Assembly (NCBI GenBank): GCA_016178505.1
Contig: JACOTG010000037.1
Coordinates: 1-50,635 of the forward strand
Reading direction: 5' to 3'
Origin: Planctomycetota bacterium
Lineage (GTDB): Bacteria; Planctomycetota; JACOTG01
Length of the DNA: 50,635 nucleotides
How positions within the stretch are numbered: the first letter of the stretch is position 1; every line of letters starts with the position of its first letter. Under the pieces are notes generated by a model. It was not told where the DNA came from and ran no database searches. It saw only the letters and a program-made list of their open reading frames with translations. This document shows positions 42,945-50,635 of this stretch, piece after piece. The position numbers were made by a program, and so were the translations under genes.

Positions 42945-45599
42945 ATGAACCACCACGGGATTTTACGAATCGTCCATCGCGTGTTTGTCGTGACGTGCGT
43001 CGCCGTCGCGGCCATGGGGGCTCGCGCCGACGCGCAGGTCTCGTTTCGGGCCGCAGAAGTCTTCGCTTCACCGGACGCCGGAGTGTCTGCCGTGAGCGTG
43101 GCGCTCGGCGACTTCGACGGCGACGGGCACGTGGACGTCGTGCAAGCGACCGTATCGCCCTTGGCCGTGCACGTCTTCCGCGGCGACGCGGGGGGCTCGT
43201 TGACCCCCGTGTTGACTTCGTCGTTCCCGACCTCGTTGAACGCAAGCAACATCGTGGCCGCGGACTTCGATGGCGACCTGCGGCTCGACTTCGCTGTCGC
43301 TGGAAACAGCTCGGATCTGTTGTGGTTCGCCTTCGGAGATGGAACAGGGAGCTTCCCCACGACCCGCTCGACATACGTCTCGGAACTCCGTCTCATCGCC
43401 GTCGCGGACTTCGACCGCGACGGTGACGTCGACGTCGCCGCGGTCGCCGACACGCACGTCTTCGTGCTCGACAACGACGGTGCCGGCAATTTCACGCGGA
43501 TCCAGACCCTCACCGCTCCGCGGGCGAATGCGACAGCGCTCGCGGTGGCAGACGTGAACGGCGACTCGTACCCGGACTTGGTGGAGTCGTGGGCGCAGCA
43601 GTCTTCGTTCTCCGTGTTGGCGACGTTCCTCAACAACGGCTCCGGAAGTTTCGTGCCGGGGCCGGCGCCGCCCAGCTTGGGCACCTCCGGAGTTCTCGCC
43701 ATCGGCGCTGGGGACTTCGACCTCGACGGCGACGATGACGTCGTCGTTGCGGACGGCTTTGCGATTCGACTGCTTCTCGCCGATGGCGCCGGCGGGTTCG
43801 TCGCCGGTGCGCCGATCTCTGCCCGCGGAGACGATCTCGACGCGGTCGACTTCGACGGCGACGGTCACCTCGACGTCGTCCAGGCCGGCGACGGGCGAGT
43901 GCGCGTGTTTCTCGGCGACGGCGCCGGAGGTCTTTCGCTCGCGGGCGAGTGGGTGAGCGGGAACGTGAGGTACGTGCGCGGGGCCCAGCTCGACGGCGAC
44001 GGGCGCCTCGATCTCGTGTGCTCGCTCGAGCGCGGCGTTTCGGTCCTGCACGGCTCGCCGAGCGGCCTGATCGCCGCGGACGAGCTTCCGATCCAGACGC
44101 CGCCCGGTACCTCGCGCGTCGATCTGGTCTCCGGCGACTTCGACGGCGACGGCCGGGTCGACTTCGCGACGACGGGATACTCGACGACGGCCGGCCACTT
44201 TCTCACCGGCGTCCTCTCGACGGGTCCGGGCACGTTCGCGCCTCAAATCGACTCCCCGATCTGTGAAGCTGGGCGCCTCGGGGTCGGCGACTTCGACCTC
44301 GACGGCGACGACGACGTGGTGGTGCCACGCGACACGGGAGCCTGCTTCTACGAGTGGAGCGGCGCGAGCGGGTTCGTCCCGAGGTCGACGTATCCGCTGG
44401 ACGGCACCGAGAGCGGACAGCAGGTGGTCGTCGCCGACTTCGACGAGGACGGTCGGCCCGACGTCGGAGCGATGTTCGGCACCTACTTCGTTTGGTTCCG
44501 ATGGAACGAGACGGGGCCGTTCGAGCGGGTCCGCGGATTCTTGCTCCCTGGGTTCTGCGTTGCCGTCGCCGATGTCGACGAGGATGGTCATCTCGATCTC
44601 GTGTCCGACGACGACCAGGTTGGGCTCGTGGTTCGATCGGGCGACGGTGACGGCAGGTTCGCGCCCGCGCGCGTCGCAGGCCCGGGCAAGGATTCGGTCG
44701 CTCTGGCTGCAGGGGATCTCGATGGTGATGGACACGTGGACATCGTGCGTGTGGCGGCCAGCAGCGAAACGACCTTCGACGTTCTCGTCGGCGACGGATC
44801 GGGCGCTTTCACGGTGCGGCAGTCTCGGATCCTCCTTCCGTTCGTCGACAACGCCGTCAACGGCGCGCCCGTCGTGGCGGACTTCGATCGCGACGGATTC
44901 CTCGACGTCGCCATCCTGACGAACGTCGCCGAGATCTACTCCGGCGACGGAACGGGTCGTCTCTCGAATTCGCACGCGTACGGGGTCGGAAACGCGCCGA
45001 GGTTCGCGGTGCTCGCCGACCCGGACGTCGACGGCCGCCCCGATCTCGTGGTCGCGAACACCGGCTCCCCCGACGTCGACATCCTCTACAACCGGTCGCG
45101 CGGCTGCGGCAGCGGAAATGTGAACGGAGCCGCGGGGCCGCCCGAGAACGTCTTGCTCGTCAACGGCTCGAGCGGCGACGCGAGCCGCACGGTGGTGGTT
45201 CCCCGGAACGTACCGATCGCGGTTCACTTGTCGACGTCGTCGTCGGGTCCCGCGACCGCGAGCTACGCGCTCTGGGCTTGGAAGTCGCCCCCCATTTCGG
45301 CGACCGACGTCGTCGTGGCCGGGCGCGTCGTCGGCTGTGCCGTGAACCCGATTCCGCGCGTGGCACCGCGATCGCCGCAGCCGTTCCGCTGCTTCCACGC
45401 CGCGTCAATCGATCCGTCGCTTTGCGGCGCCGTGCCGCCGCTCGGCACGTCGCCGCCGGCGGCGCCCTTTACGCTCACGAAGCCGAGCGGATTGCGAGGC
45501 CGAGCGACGATCACGCTGCAAGGCGTGCTCGAGGACGCGGGCTCGACGAGCGTCGCCGGTTTCTCGGTCACCAATGCGACTATTCTTCGCGTGGACTGA
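42945..45599 (+). CDS. secreted FG-GAP/VCBS-repeat protein 2 with the shared C-terminal domain
   Basis: An 884-residue protein with a signal sequence (VFVVTCVAVAAMGARADAQ) and ~14 repeats of the type GDFDGDGHVDVVQA, ADFDRDGDVDVAAVADTHVF and GDFDLDGDDDVVVA, consistent with calcium-binding propeller blades. The C-terminal ~165 residues (CGSGNVNGAAGPPENVLLVN, SYALWAWKSPP, VGCAVNPIP, ITLQGVLEDAG, SVTNATILRVD) match those of the proteins at 6139 and 14413. GGAG lies 5 nt before ATG 42945. It is probably extracellular or at the surface; ligand unknown. Confidence 0.9.
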   Translation: MNHHGILRIVHRVFVVTCVAVAAMGARADAQVSFRAAEVFASPDAGVSAVSVALGDFDGDGHVDVVQATVSPLAVHVFRGDAGGSLTPVLTSSFPTSLNASNIVAADFDGDLRLDFAVAGNSSDLLWFAFGDGTGSFPTTRSTYVSELRLIAVADFDRDGDVDVAAVADTHVFVLDNDGAGNFTRIQTLTAPRANATALAVADVNGDSYPDLVESWAQQSSFSVLATFLNNGSGSFVPGPAPPSLGTSGVLAIGAGDFDLDGDDDVVVADGFAIRLLLADGAGGFVAGAPISARGDDLDAVDFDGDGHLDVVQAGDGRVRVFLGDGAGGLSLAGEWVSGNVRYVRGAQLDGDGRLDLVCSLERGVSVLHGSPSGLIAADELPIQTPPGTSRVDLVSGDFDGDGRVDFATTGYSTTAGHFLTGVLSTGPGTFAPQIDSPICEAGRLGVGDFDLDGDDDVVVPRDTGACFYEWSGASGFVPRSTYPLDGTESGQQVVVADFDEDGRPDVGAMFGTYFVWFRWNETGPFERVRGFLLPGFCVAVADVDEDGHLDLVSDDDQVGLVVRSGDGDGRFAPARVAGPGKDSVALAAGDLDGDGHVDIVRVAASSETTFDVLVGDGSGAFTVRQSRILLPFVDNAVNGAPVVADFDRDGFLDVAILTNVAEIYSGDGTGRLSNSHAYGVGNAPRFAVLADPDVDGRPDLVVANTGSPDVDILYNRSRGCGSGNVNGAAGPPENVLLVNGSSGDASRTVVVPRNVPIAVHLSTSSSGPATASYALWAWKSPPISATDVVVAGRVVGCAVNPIPRVAPRSPQPFRCFHAASIDPSLCGAVPPLGTSPPAAPFTLTKPSGLRGRATITLQGVLEDAGSTSVAGFSVTNATILRVD

Positions 45600-45691
45600 G
45601 GGCTGACTTTTGGAGACAAGGCGAGTGTGACGGATCGCGTGCGGAATGGGTTCGCCACGCGCCGCGCGTCGATCAGCGCACAAGGCAATCC

Positions 45692-46852
45692 ATGAATGTC
45701 TTGCAAGCCGTTCTCGTCGTCGCACTCTTGGGGGGCGACGGAGCCGACGCGGCGGCGGATCGCGTGGCGCTCGAGAAGCAATGTCGCGATCTCGGCGAGC
45801 GCATCGAAAAGTCGATGAACGCCGGTGACTCGTCGGTCGTCGACGCGACGCTGGACCTCGACGCGATCGTCGACGCCGCGGTGCGCGACATTGACGCGGA
45901 TGCCGAGACCCAAGCGAGAATTCGAACGGGCGTGAAGTCCAACTTGAAGAGCGACGCCGTCGTGAAGTCCATCGTCGCTGATCACGGCGCGTACAAGTTT
46001 CTCCGGATCCGTTGGGTCGGCGATGAGCCCCACGCTCTCTTTCGCCTTCTGGTAAACGGTGGGGCCAACTATCACGAGTTCTATCTCGTTCCGTCGAAGG
46101 GCGGATCGATTCGCGCCCGCGACAAGTACATCTATGCTTCCGGCGAAACGATGTCGGAAGCGCTTCATCGGAGTGCCGTGCAAGTGGCCGCCCTCTCGAA
46201 GGTCCCGTTTCTGGAGCGGCTCTCGGGGCCCGGCCGCGACTTGACCCAGCGTATGGTGAAGGTCGTGGCGTTCCAGAAGCAGGTCACGTCCGGTGCATTC
46301 GACGAGGGGCTCGCCTCGTATCGAGCCCTTGCCGAGTCAGACCGTCGCGACAAGACCAACATGTTCCTATGGGTTGCCGCCGCGATGCGAGCGAACTCAG
46401 CTGAGTACCCGAAAGCGGTCGAGGAATTTGAGCGTGCTTTCCCGGACGATCGAGCCATAGACATTAATGGGATAAGCGCCTTTTTTCAGAGGAAGGACTG
46501 GGAGCGACTTCACCGCAGCATCAATCGCCTGGACGAACGTGTCGGCGGCGACGCCTGGCTCGACTTCGTCCGAGGTAACGCTTACATCGCCGAAGGAGAC
46601 GTCGCGAAGGCGAAAGGAGCGCTCCATCGAGCGATCGACACGGAGCCGACGTTGCCGAACCCGTACTGGACCCTGGTGTCGATTTCCCTGACCGAGAAGA
46701 ACAACGCCGAGATCGCGCGACTGCTCGATCAACTCGAGAAGGAGTGCGGTGTCACGATTCGGAAGGACCTCGATCAGGCGGCGGACTACGTCGATTTCGT
46801 GAAGTCGGACGAGTATCGCGCGTGGCAAACGTCGCACGCGAAGAAGGACTGA
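45692..46852 (+). CDS. secreted or periplasmic helical repeat (TPR-like) protein
   Basis: A 386-residue protein. The N-terminus is hydrophobic (MNVLQAVLVVALLGG), perhaps a signal. Residues ~20-190 are mixed alpha/beta (VGDEPHALFRLLVNGGANYH, EFYLVPSKGGSIRARDKYIY). The C-terminal half has degenerate helix-turn-helix units of the TPR kind (GAFDEGLASYRALAESDRRD; YPKAVEEFERAFPDD; GDVAKAKGALHRAIDTEPTL; LPNPYWTLVSISLTEKNNAE). TPR proteins mediate protein contacts; no partner is evident. It lies 92 nt downstream of the FG-GAP gene on the same strand. The start at ATG 45692 is favoured over an upstream open frame that reads as shadow. Confidence 0.65.
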   Translation: MNVLQAVLVVALLGGDGADAAADRVALEKQCRDLGERIEKSMNAGDSSVVDATLDLDAIVDAAVRDIDADAETQARIRTGVKSNLKSDAVVKSIVADHGAYKFLRIRWVGDEPHALFRLLVNGGANYHEFYLVPSKGGSIRARDKYIYASGETMSEALHRSAVQVAALSKVPFLERLSGPGRDLTQRMVKVVAFQKQVTSGAFDEGLASYRALAESDRRDKTNMFLWVAAAMRANSAEYPKAVEEFERAFPDDRAIDINGISAFFQRKDWERLHRSINRLDERVGGDAWLDFVRGNAYIAEGDVAKAKGALHRAIDTEPTLPNPYWTLVSISLTEKNNAEIARLLDQLEKECGVTIRKDLDQAADYVDFVKSDEYRAWQTSHAKKD

Positions 46853-47021
46853 GTGCAGACCGCATCAGTTCACCGAGCGCTCGGCGACTTTCGACTCGGT
46901 TTGCGGCGACGATCGTCGCAAGGCGTGACGGTCGTCAACATGACGGCTGAATCATTCGCGAATCGACACGATTCTCTCACTCGCGTGGCGCCTCGATCGA
47001 GCCTCGCGCCGTCGTGACGAG

Positions 47022-48821
47022 TCAGTACGGCCAGACGATAGGGCTCACGAGCGTCGCGGTGAGCCAGGTCAGGATCGCCATCACACCGCCGACGCGAAGG
47101 TAGTGCTTGAACTCGTAGCGACCGGGCCCCATCACGAGGATCGTGCTTTCGTGCGCCACCGGCGTGCAGAAAGCCGACGAGACGCAGATGGCGAGGCCCA
47201 CCATGAACGGCCGCGGATCGGCGCCCGCACTCTTCGCGAGCTCGAACGCGATCGGCGCCGTGATGATCGCGACGGCAGCGTTCTCGATGATCTGAGTCAG
47301 CCCCACGGTGGCGAGGAGGAGCGCTCCCATCGTGGCGGTCGTGCCGATGCCGGATAGTCCCGAAGCGATCGCGTGAGCGAGCCGATCCGCCGCGCCGGAC
47401 TTCTCGAGGGCAACGCCGAATGGGATCATCCCAGCGACCGTGACCACGGCCTGCCAGTCCACCGACTCGTAAGCGTCCTTGATCTTGATGCAGCCGAGAA
47501 GGATCGCAATCATCGCGGCGAGAGGAATCGAAACGGCGGCGCTCAGCACTCCGAGCGACGTGGTCAGGATCACGCCGAGGAGAAGCGCCAGCGTCACGAG
47601 CGCCTTTTGCTTGCCGACCGCCGGGAACGGCTGATCGCCGATCACGATCAGGCTCGAGTTGCGCCGAAGGCGTTCGAGAGACGATTTGTGGCCGAGCATG
47701 AGCAGCGAATCGCTGAACTCGAGAGGCGTCGCCATCGGTCGCTCGCGAATCGTTCGGCCGTGCCTCGAGATGCCCATGACGCTGAACCCGTACGCTTCGC
47801 AGAAGTCGACGTCGTCGAGCGAGCGCCCGACGTAGTCGGAGTGCAGAGGCACGATCGCTTCGACGGTGACCAGATCGACGCTTTGAAGCGTCTGGCGATT
47901 GATCTCGAGTTCCGCCTTGAGTTGGAAGTCCGGCGACTTGAGGAGATCGCCGATGGTCGGCACCGGACCTTGCACGACGAGGACGTCCCCGGGTTCGAGG
48001 CTCAGCCAACCATGTGCCGGCAGCCGGCTCTCGCCGCGGATGACCATGAGAACGGCCAAGTCGCTTCGATTGGACCACGGTAGCTCGCCCAGCGTCTTGC
48101 CGATCGTTCCCGACTTCGGAGTGACCATCACTTCGGTGAGGTACTCGCGAGCGAGCTTGCGCTCGGCGTCGTCGTCGGGTGTGGCGCGAGGCAGAAACTT
48201 GCGCCCCCATCCGAGGAACCAGATCACGCACCCGACGAACACGACCGCGGCCACGGCGGTGAGATCGAAGAAGCCGAGCCCCGCGCCGGTTCGCGAGCGC
48301 AGGTAGTCGCTGATGACGATGTTGCTTCGAGTGCCGATCAGGGTCCATTGCCCGCCGAGCAGCGACCCGTACGCCGCGCACAGGAGGTAGCGCGTCGGCG
48401 ACAGATTCTTCTCCTTGCAGACGGCCAGGATGATCGGCAGGAACACGAGCACGACCGTGGTGTCGTTGATGAACATCGAGAAGATCGTCGTGGTGACCAG
48501 CACCGCGGCTTGGAGGAGGAGTTCGTTGCGTGCGCACAGACGGAACACCTTCCCGCCGACGCCTTCTGCCGCGCCGGTTCTCACCATCGCGCCGCCGAAG
48601 ACGAACATCGACGTGACCATCACCACGGCCGGGCTGCCGAATCCGGAAAACCCCTCCGTGGTCGTGAGGATGCTGCGCCAGTCGCCGTGGATCGAGTGCG
48701 GCCACGGCACGACGAGGGAGAGCGTGACGAGGAGCGCCGTCACGTCGGTGCGCAGCTTCTGCGTCCAGAAGAAGTAGAGCGCGGTCGCGACGATCGCCGC
48801 GAGCGCTACGTAGTCGGCCAT
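47022..48821 (-). CDS. SLC13/DASS-family transporter with two RCK_C (TrkA-C) domains
   Basis: A 599-residue membrane transporter. N-terminal helices (1-200) include TSMFVFGGAMVRTGAAEGVG and SMFINDTTVVLVFLPIILAV, the NDTTV motif of the family. The central ~210-400 region has two RCK_C/TrkA-C units (VMVTPKSGTIGKTLGELPWS; VTVEAIVPLHSDYVGRSLDD) in the cytoplasm. The C-terminal helices carry a second family motif (GLTQIIENAAVAIITAPIAF; AFCTPVAHESTILVMGPGRY). Family members carry dicarboxylates, citrate, sulfate or similar anions with sodium; the substrate is unknown. The RCK_C insert suggests regulation by a bound ligand. It stands alone. The 169-bp gap before it shows no terminator with a T tract. 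Confidence 0.88.
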   Translation of the reverse strand: MADYVALAAIVATALYFFWTQKLRTDVTALLVTLSLVVPWPHSIHGDWRSILTTTEGFSGFGSPAVVMVTSMFVFGGAMVRTGAAEGVGGKVFRLCARNELLLQAAVLVTTTIFSMFINDTTVVLVFLPIILAVCKEKNLSPTRYLLCAAYGSLLGGQWTLIGTRSNIVISDYLRSRTGAGLGFFDLTAVAAVVFVGCVIWFLGWGRKFLPRATPDDDAERKLAREYLTEVMVTPKSGTIGKTLGELPWSNRSDLAVLMVIRGESRLPAHGWLSLEPGDVLVVQGPVPTIGDLLKSPDFQLKAELEINRQTLQSVDLVTVEAIVPLHSDYVGRSLDDVDFCEAYGFSVMGISRHGRTIRERPMATPLEFSDSLLMLGHKSSLERLRRNSSLIVIGDQPFPAVGKQKALVTLALLLGVILTTSLGVLSAAVSIPLAAMIAILLGCIKIKDAYESVDWQAVVTVAGMIPFGVALEKSGAADRLAHAIASGLSGIGTTATMGALLLATVGLTQIIENAAVAIITAPIAFELAKSAGADPRPFMVGLAICVSSAFCTPVAHESTILVMGPGRYEFKHYLRVGGVMAILTWLTATLVSPIVWPY

Positions 48822-49137
48822 GCGTTCCAGTTCATCCCGGCTTCCGAAGCGACCAGTCGTTCACCGCGAGCGCAAGCGCCGCGGACAGCCATGGGTGTCT
48901 GGTGATTTTCCGGCTCGCTCATGGCCGCATGGTCTCGTGAAGCCGCTTCGTATTCAATCGGGCGCGATCCTTCCTCGAACGAGCCCGCTGAGCGTCATGA
49001 AAAGCGACTTCTATCTTCTTCGAACGCGCGGTGGAGGAAAATCCGATGCTCGGCGCAACCTCCGAACCGTTTCATCGACTATCTTGGTGGTGAGGTGGGA
49101 CTTCAGGGGCAACATGGCGCAGCGTAGAGTGATCCCG
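48822..49137. other. gap between divergent transporter gene and HEPN pair 2
   Basis: In 316 bp only a -10-like TAGAGT (49125-49130), 7 nt before ATG 49138, could be assigned. An open frame runs through from 48820 but its upstream part has shadow-like composition. No repeat matching the 40-bp repeats of the first HEPN locus was found. Confidence 0.5.
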
Positions 49138-49443
49138 ATGAAAGTCGACGTGGACAAGGTCCTCAAGCGGACCCTCAACCTGAAGCGTCTCAAGCTGCCG
49201 AAGACGCCACCCATCGTGGAACTCCGGTACGAGGTCGGTGTCGACTGGAGCGGTGACGATGCCGTTTGGATCTGGACCATCGTCGACGACTCCACGCCGA
49301 AGAAGGACTGGACATTTGCCAAGTTGACGCCGGTCTACGAGAAGATTCGAGAAGCGGTTCGGGGCACGGGCCTCGAGATCATCCCGTACGTTCGTGTCCG
49401 GAGCAGATCCGGGCAGGACGCAATCGACGCCGGGAAAGTATGA
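49138..49443 (+). CDS. partner protein of HEPN pair 2 (101 residues)
   Basis: A 101-residue paralogue of the 41921 product. It shares VLKRTLNLKRLKLPKTP, SGDDAVWIWTIVDDSTPKK, PYVRVRSRSG and a DAIDAGKV ending. The ATG at 49138 gives the same length as the first copy; a second ATG at 49114 is possible but unsupported. TAGAGT lies 7 nt upstream. Two nucleotides separate it from the HEPN gene. Family and function are unknown; antitoxin or regulator is an inference from the gene order. Confidence 0.7.
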   Translation: MKVDVDKVLKRTLNLKRLKLPKTPPIVELRYEVGVDWSGDDAVWIWTIVDDSTPKKDWTFAKLTPVYEKIREAVRGTGLEIIPYVRVRSRSGQDAIDAGKV

Positions 49444-49445
49444 CG

Positions 49446-49955
49446 ATGGCTACGGCGCAAGGGATCCACGACAGTCTTCTCGATCAAGCGCGACACCTGG
49501 CCACGCGCGATCCGAAGAAGCCAAATCAGGCAAACCTGCGCCGCGCCGTATCGACGGCGTACTATGCCGTCTTCCACCTACTGGTGCGCGACGCGACCCG
49601 ACACATCCTCAGGGGCCGAGCACAGGCGACGTACCGGGCGCGCGTCGCGCGCGCATTCGGTCACGCCGACTTGAAGCGGGCCTCTCTGGCGTTCATCGGT
49701 GGCAACGTCCGCTCGATCGGTCCGTTGATCGTGCCTCCCGAACTCGTCGCGGTCAGTCGGGCGGTCGTTGACCTGCAGGATGCAAGACACCTCGCCGACT
49801 ACGACTTGAGCCGGCGATTCGACCGCTCCGAGGTTCTCGACTTCGTCGAGCAGGCTGCGTCGGCGTTTCGCGCGTGGGCGAAGACCCGGCGCAGCGAGAT
49901 TGCCGACCTCTACCTGACGATGCTGCTCATCTACGGGCGCCTGGCCGAGCGCTGA
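49446..49955 (+). CDS. HEPN/UPF0332-like protein, pair 2 (169 residues)
   Basis: A 169-residue paralogue of the 42229 product, helical throughout. HEPN-type signatures are NLRRAVSTAYYAVFHLLVRD and the DARHLADYDLSRRF segment. The two copies are alike along their whole length, including DATRHILRGRAQATYRARVA and FRAWAKTRRSEIADLYLTML. Ribonuclease activity is possible for the family but not shown by the sequence. It forms a unit with the 49138 gene. Confidence 0.72.
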   Translation: MATAQGIHDSLLDQARHLATRDPKKPNQANLRRAVSTAYYAVFHLLVRDATRHILRGRAQATYRARVARAFGHADLKRASLAFIGGNVRSIGPLIVPPELVAVSRAVVDLQDARHLADYDLSRRFDRSEVLDFVEQAASAFRAWAKTRRSEIADLYLTMLLIYGRLAER

Positions 49956-49986
49956 GCCGCTCGCTCGCTCGGGGACTCGTTGATTC

Positions 49987-50451
49987 TCATCGATTCGATG
50001 CGGGTGCAAGCGTCGGTGGATCGTCCCAGACGATGCGCGTTCGAGCATCACCGCGGCGCTCGTCGATCTCATCGAGAGAGAGCTGGCCGTAGAAAGGCCC
50101 GACCTCGACGACGTCGAGCCCGCGGAGTGCCGCGATGACCTTGTCGGCGCGGAACAATTCGAACGGCACGCCGCCGTCGCCGAGTGCGATGGCCATTCGC
50201 GCGGCTTCCACGTAGAGGCCCAAGGTGTCAACGCTCAGGAAGAATCGCCATCGGCTGTGCTCGTGATGAGGTGAGAGCAAGATGCCGTGAGGATGTGCGA
50301 ACACGATCTCCCAAGGATGAGTGCCCGACCACTCCCGCGAGTCGAACCAGCGTGCGAATCCGCGAGCATCGGTTGGCCTCAGGTTCAGCAATCCGCCATG
50401 GCGGCGGTCGGCCGTGCGCTTGTACTTCTTGCGCGGCGTCAGCGCTTTCAA
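49987..50451 (-). CDS. conserved protein of unknown function, start unclear
   Basis: A 154-residue reading from a TTG at 50451. The text (LTPRKKYKRTADRRHGGLLN, EWSGTHPWEIVFAHPHGILL, RWRFFLSVDTLGLYVEAARM, AIALGDGGVPFELFRADKVI) recalls an uncharacterised bacterial family that I know only by pattern. The same frame stays open and family-like upstream to about 50535 (WQRLSLKQYLAVAAIAYDA, then ACPK), where a stop ends it with no ATG, GTG or TTG available. The true start may be a CTG (50526) or the gene may be truncated or frameshifted at its 5' end. The final ~20 residues are unconserved. Confidence 0.6.
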   Translation of the reverse strand: MKALTPRKKYKRTADRRHGGLLNLRPTDARGFARWFDSREWSGTHPWEIVFAHPHGILLSPHHEHSRWRFFLSVDTLGLYVEAARMAIALGDGGVPFELFRADKVIAALRGLDVVEVGPFYGQLSLDEIDERRGDARTRIVWDDPPTLAPASNR

Positions 50452-50635
50452 CTTGGGACACGCCGCGTCATACGCGATCGCAGCAACGGCGAGGTATTGC
50501 TTGAGACTCAGGCGTTGCCACGACAGAGCGTTCGTAACCGTTCAGGGCCTATGCGACGGCCTGGGCGCTTCGGAGAAGTGATACCGGTGGGAGGAGCGAC
50601 GGTTTCCGTGTATGTGTGAGATCAGCCTGAGTTGC

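Noticed and set aside
43068..45398. 776-codon minus-strand open frame opposite the second FG-GAP gene
   Set aside because: Same kind of shadow as at 14449-17115. No start signal or domain is seen, and the composition is biased.
46853..47021. Bidirectional terminator between the TPR-like and SLC13 genes
   Set aside because: Only a short GGCGC/GCGCC pairing without any T tract is present.

Overview
This window is high-GC bacterial DNA with long genes, many secreted proteins and few classical operons. The mix suggests a Planctomycetota-like or similar environmental bacterium: FG-GAP/VCBS beta-propellers, subtilases with IPT/TIG domains, pre-peptidase-like domains, a DUF4838 glycan-active protein, several tandem secreted paralogues, an outer-membrane barrel and ECF signalling. 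No 16S, ribosomal-protein or tRNA gene is present, so the assignment is an inference. No prophage, transposase or CRISPR array was seen.

Layout. 1-1.7 kb: three small genes (a SnoaL-like lipoprotein, an unknown, a small membrane protein), then a decayed 3' end of a larger secreted gene. 1.8-9.2 kb, minus strand: an ECF sigma factor, its anti-sigma factor fused to a YCII/DGPF domain, and a VOC/glyoxalase protein; next to them two subtilases, one cytoplasmic with a zinc ribbon and a CBM48-like domain, one secreted with TIG domains. 9.3-11.1 kb: an acyl-CoA synthetase flanked by copies of a palindromic repeat family, one of which supplies its stop codon. 11.1-14 kb: an outer-membrane barrel, an RsmB/NOP2-type rRNA methyltransferase, and a DUF4160/DUF2442 pair with a strong promoter. 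14.4-20 kb: a large FG-GAP propeller protein, a three-gene ABC-2 exporter and a small membrane protein. 20.2-25.7 kb: three tandem membrane-anchored proteins built of carboxypeptidase-regulatory-like folds. 26-31.6 kb: a secreted pre-peptidase-like protein, a DUF4838 protein and a large secreted unknown. 31.6-34.7 kb: a hybrid histidine kinase divergent from hemE. 34.7-38.3 kb: a promoter/terminator-rich intergenic region with a structured leader, then two paralogous secreted proteins and one more small secreted protein. 38.6-41.4 kb: two coupled B12-type radical SAM genes. 41.4-50.6 kb: two copies of a two-gene HEPN module enclosing a second FG-GAP protein, a TPR-like protein and an SLC13/RCK transporter; a DUF-like gene closes the window.

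Three themes tie the window together. First, one C-terminal domain of about 160 residues is shared by the secreted subtilase and both FG-GAP proteins, and a fossil of it lies near 1.7 kb; it may be a cell-surface or secretion module. Second, a 101 + 169 residue gene pair (unknown small protein plus HEPN/UPF0332-like protein) occurs twice with the same lengths and spacing, and one copy lies in a segment bounded by 40-bp direct repeats of the upstream gene's 3' end. Third, several genes have a TANACT-like -10 box 6-7 nt before the ATG, which suggests leaderless transcripts. All functional statements come from reading motifs; no database search was run.
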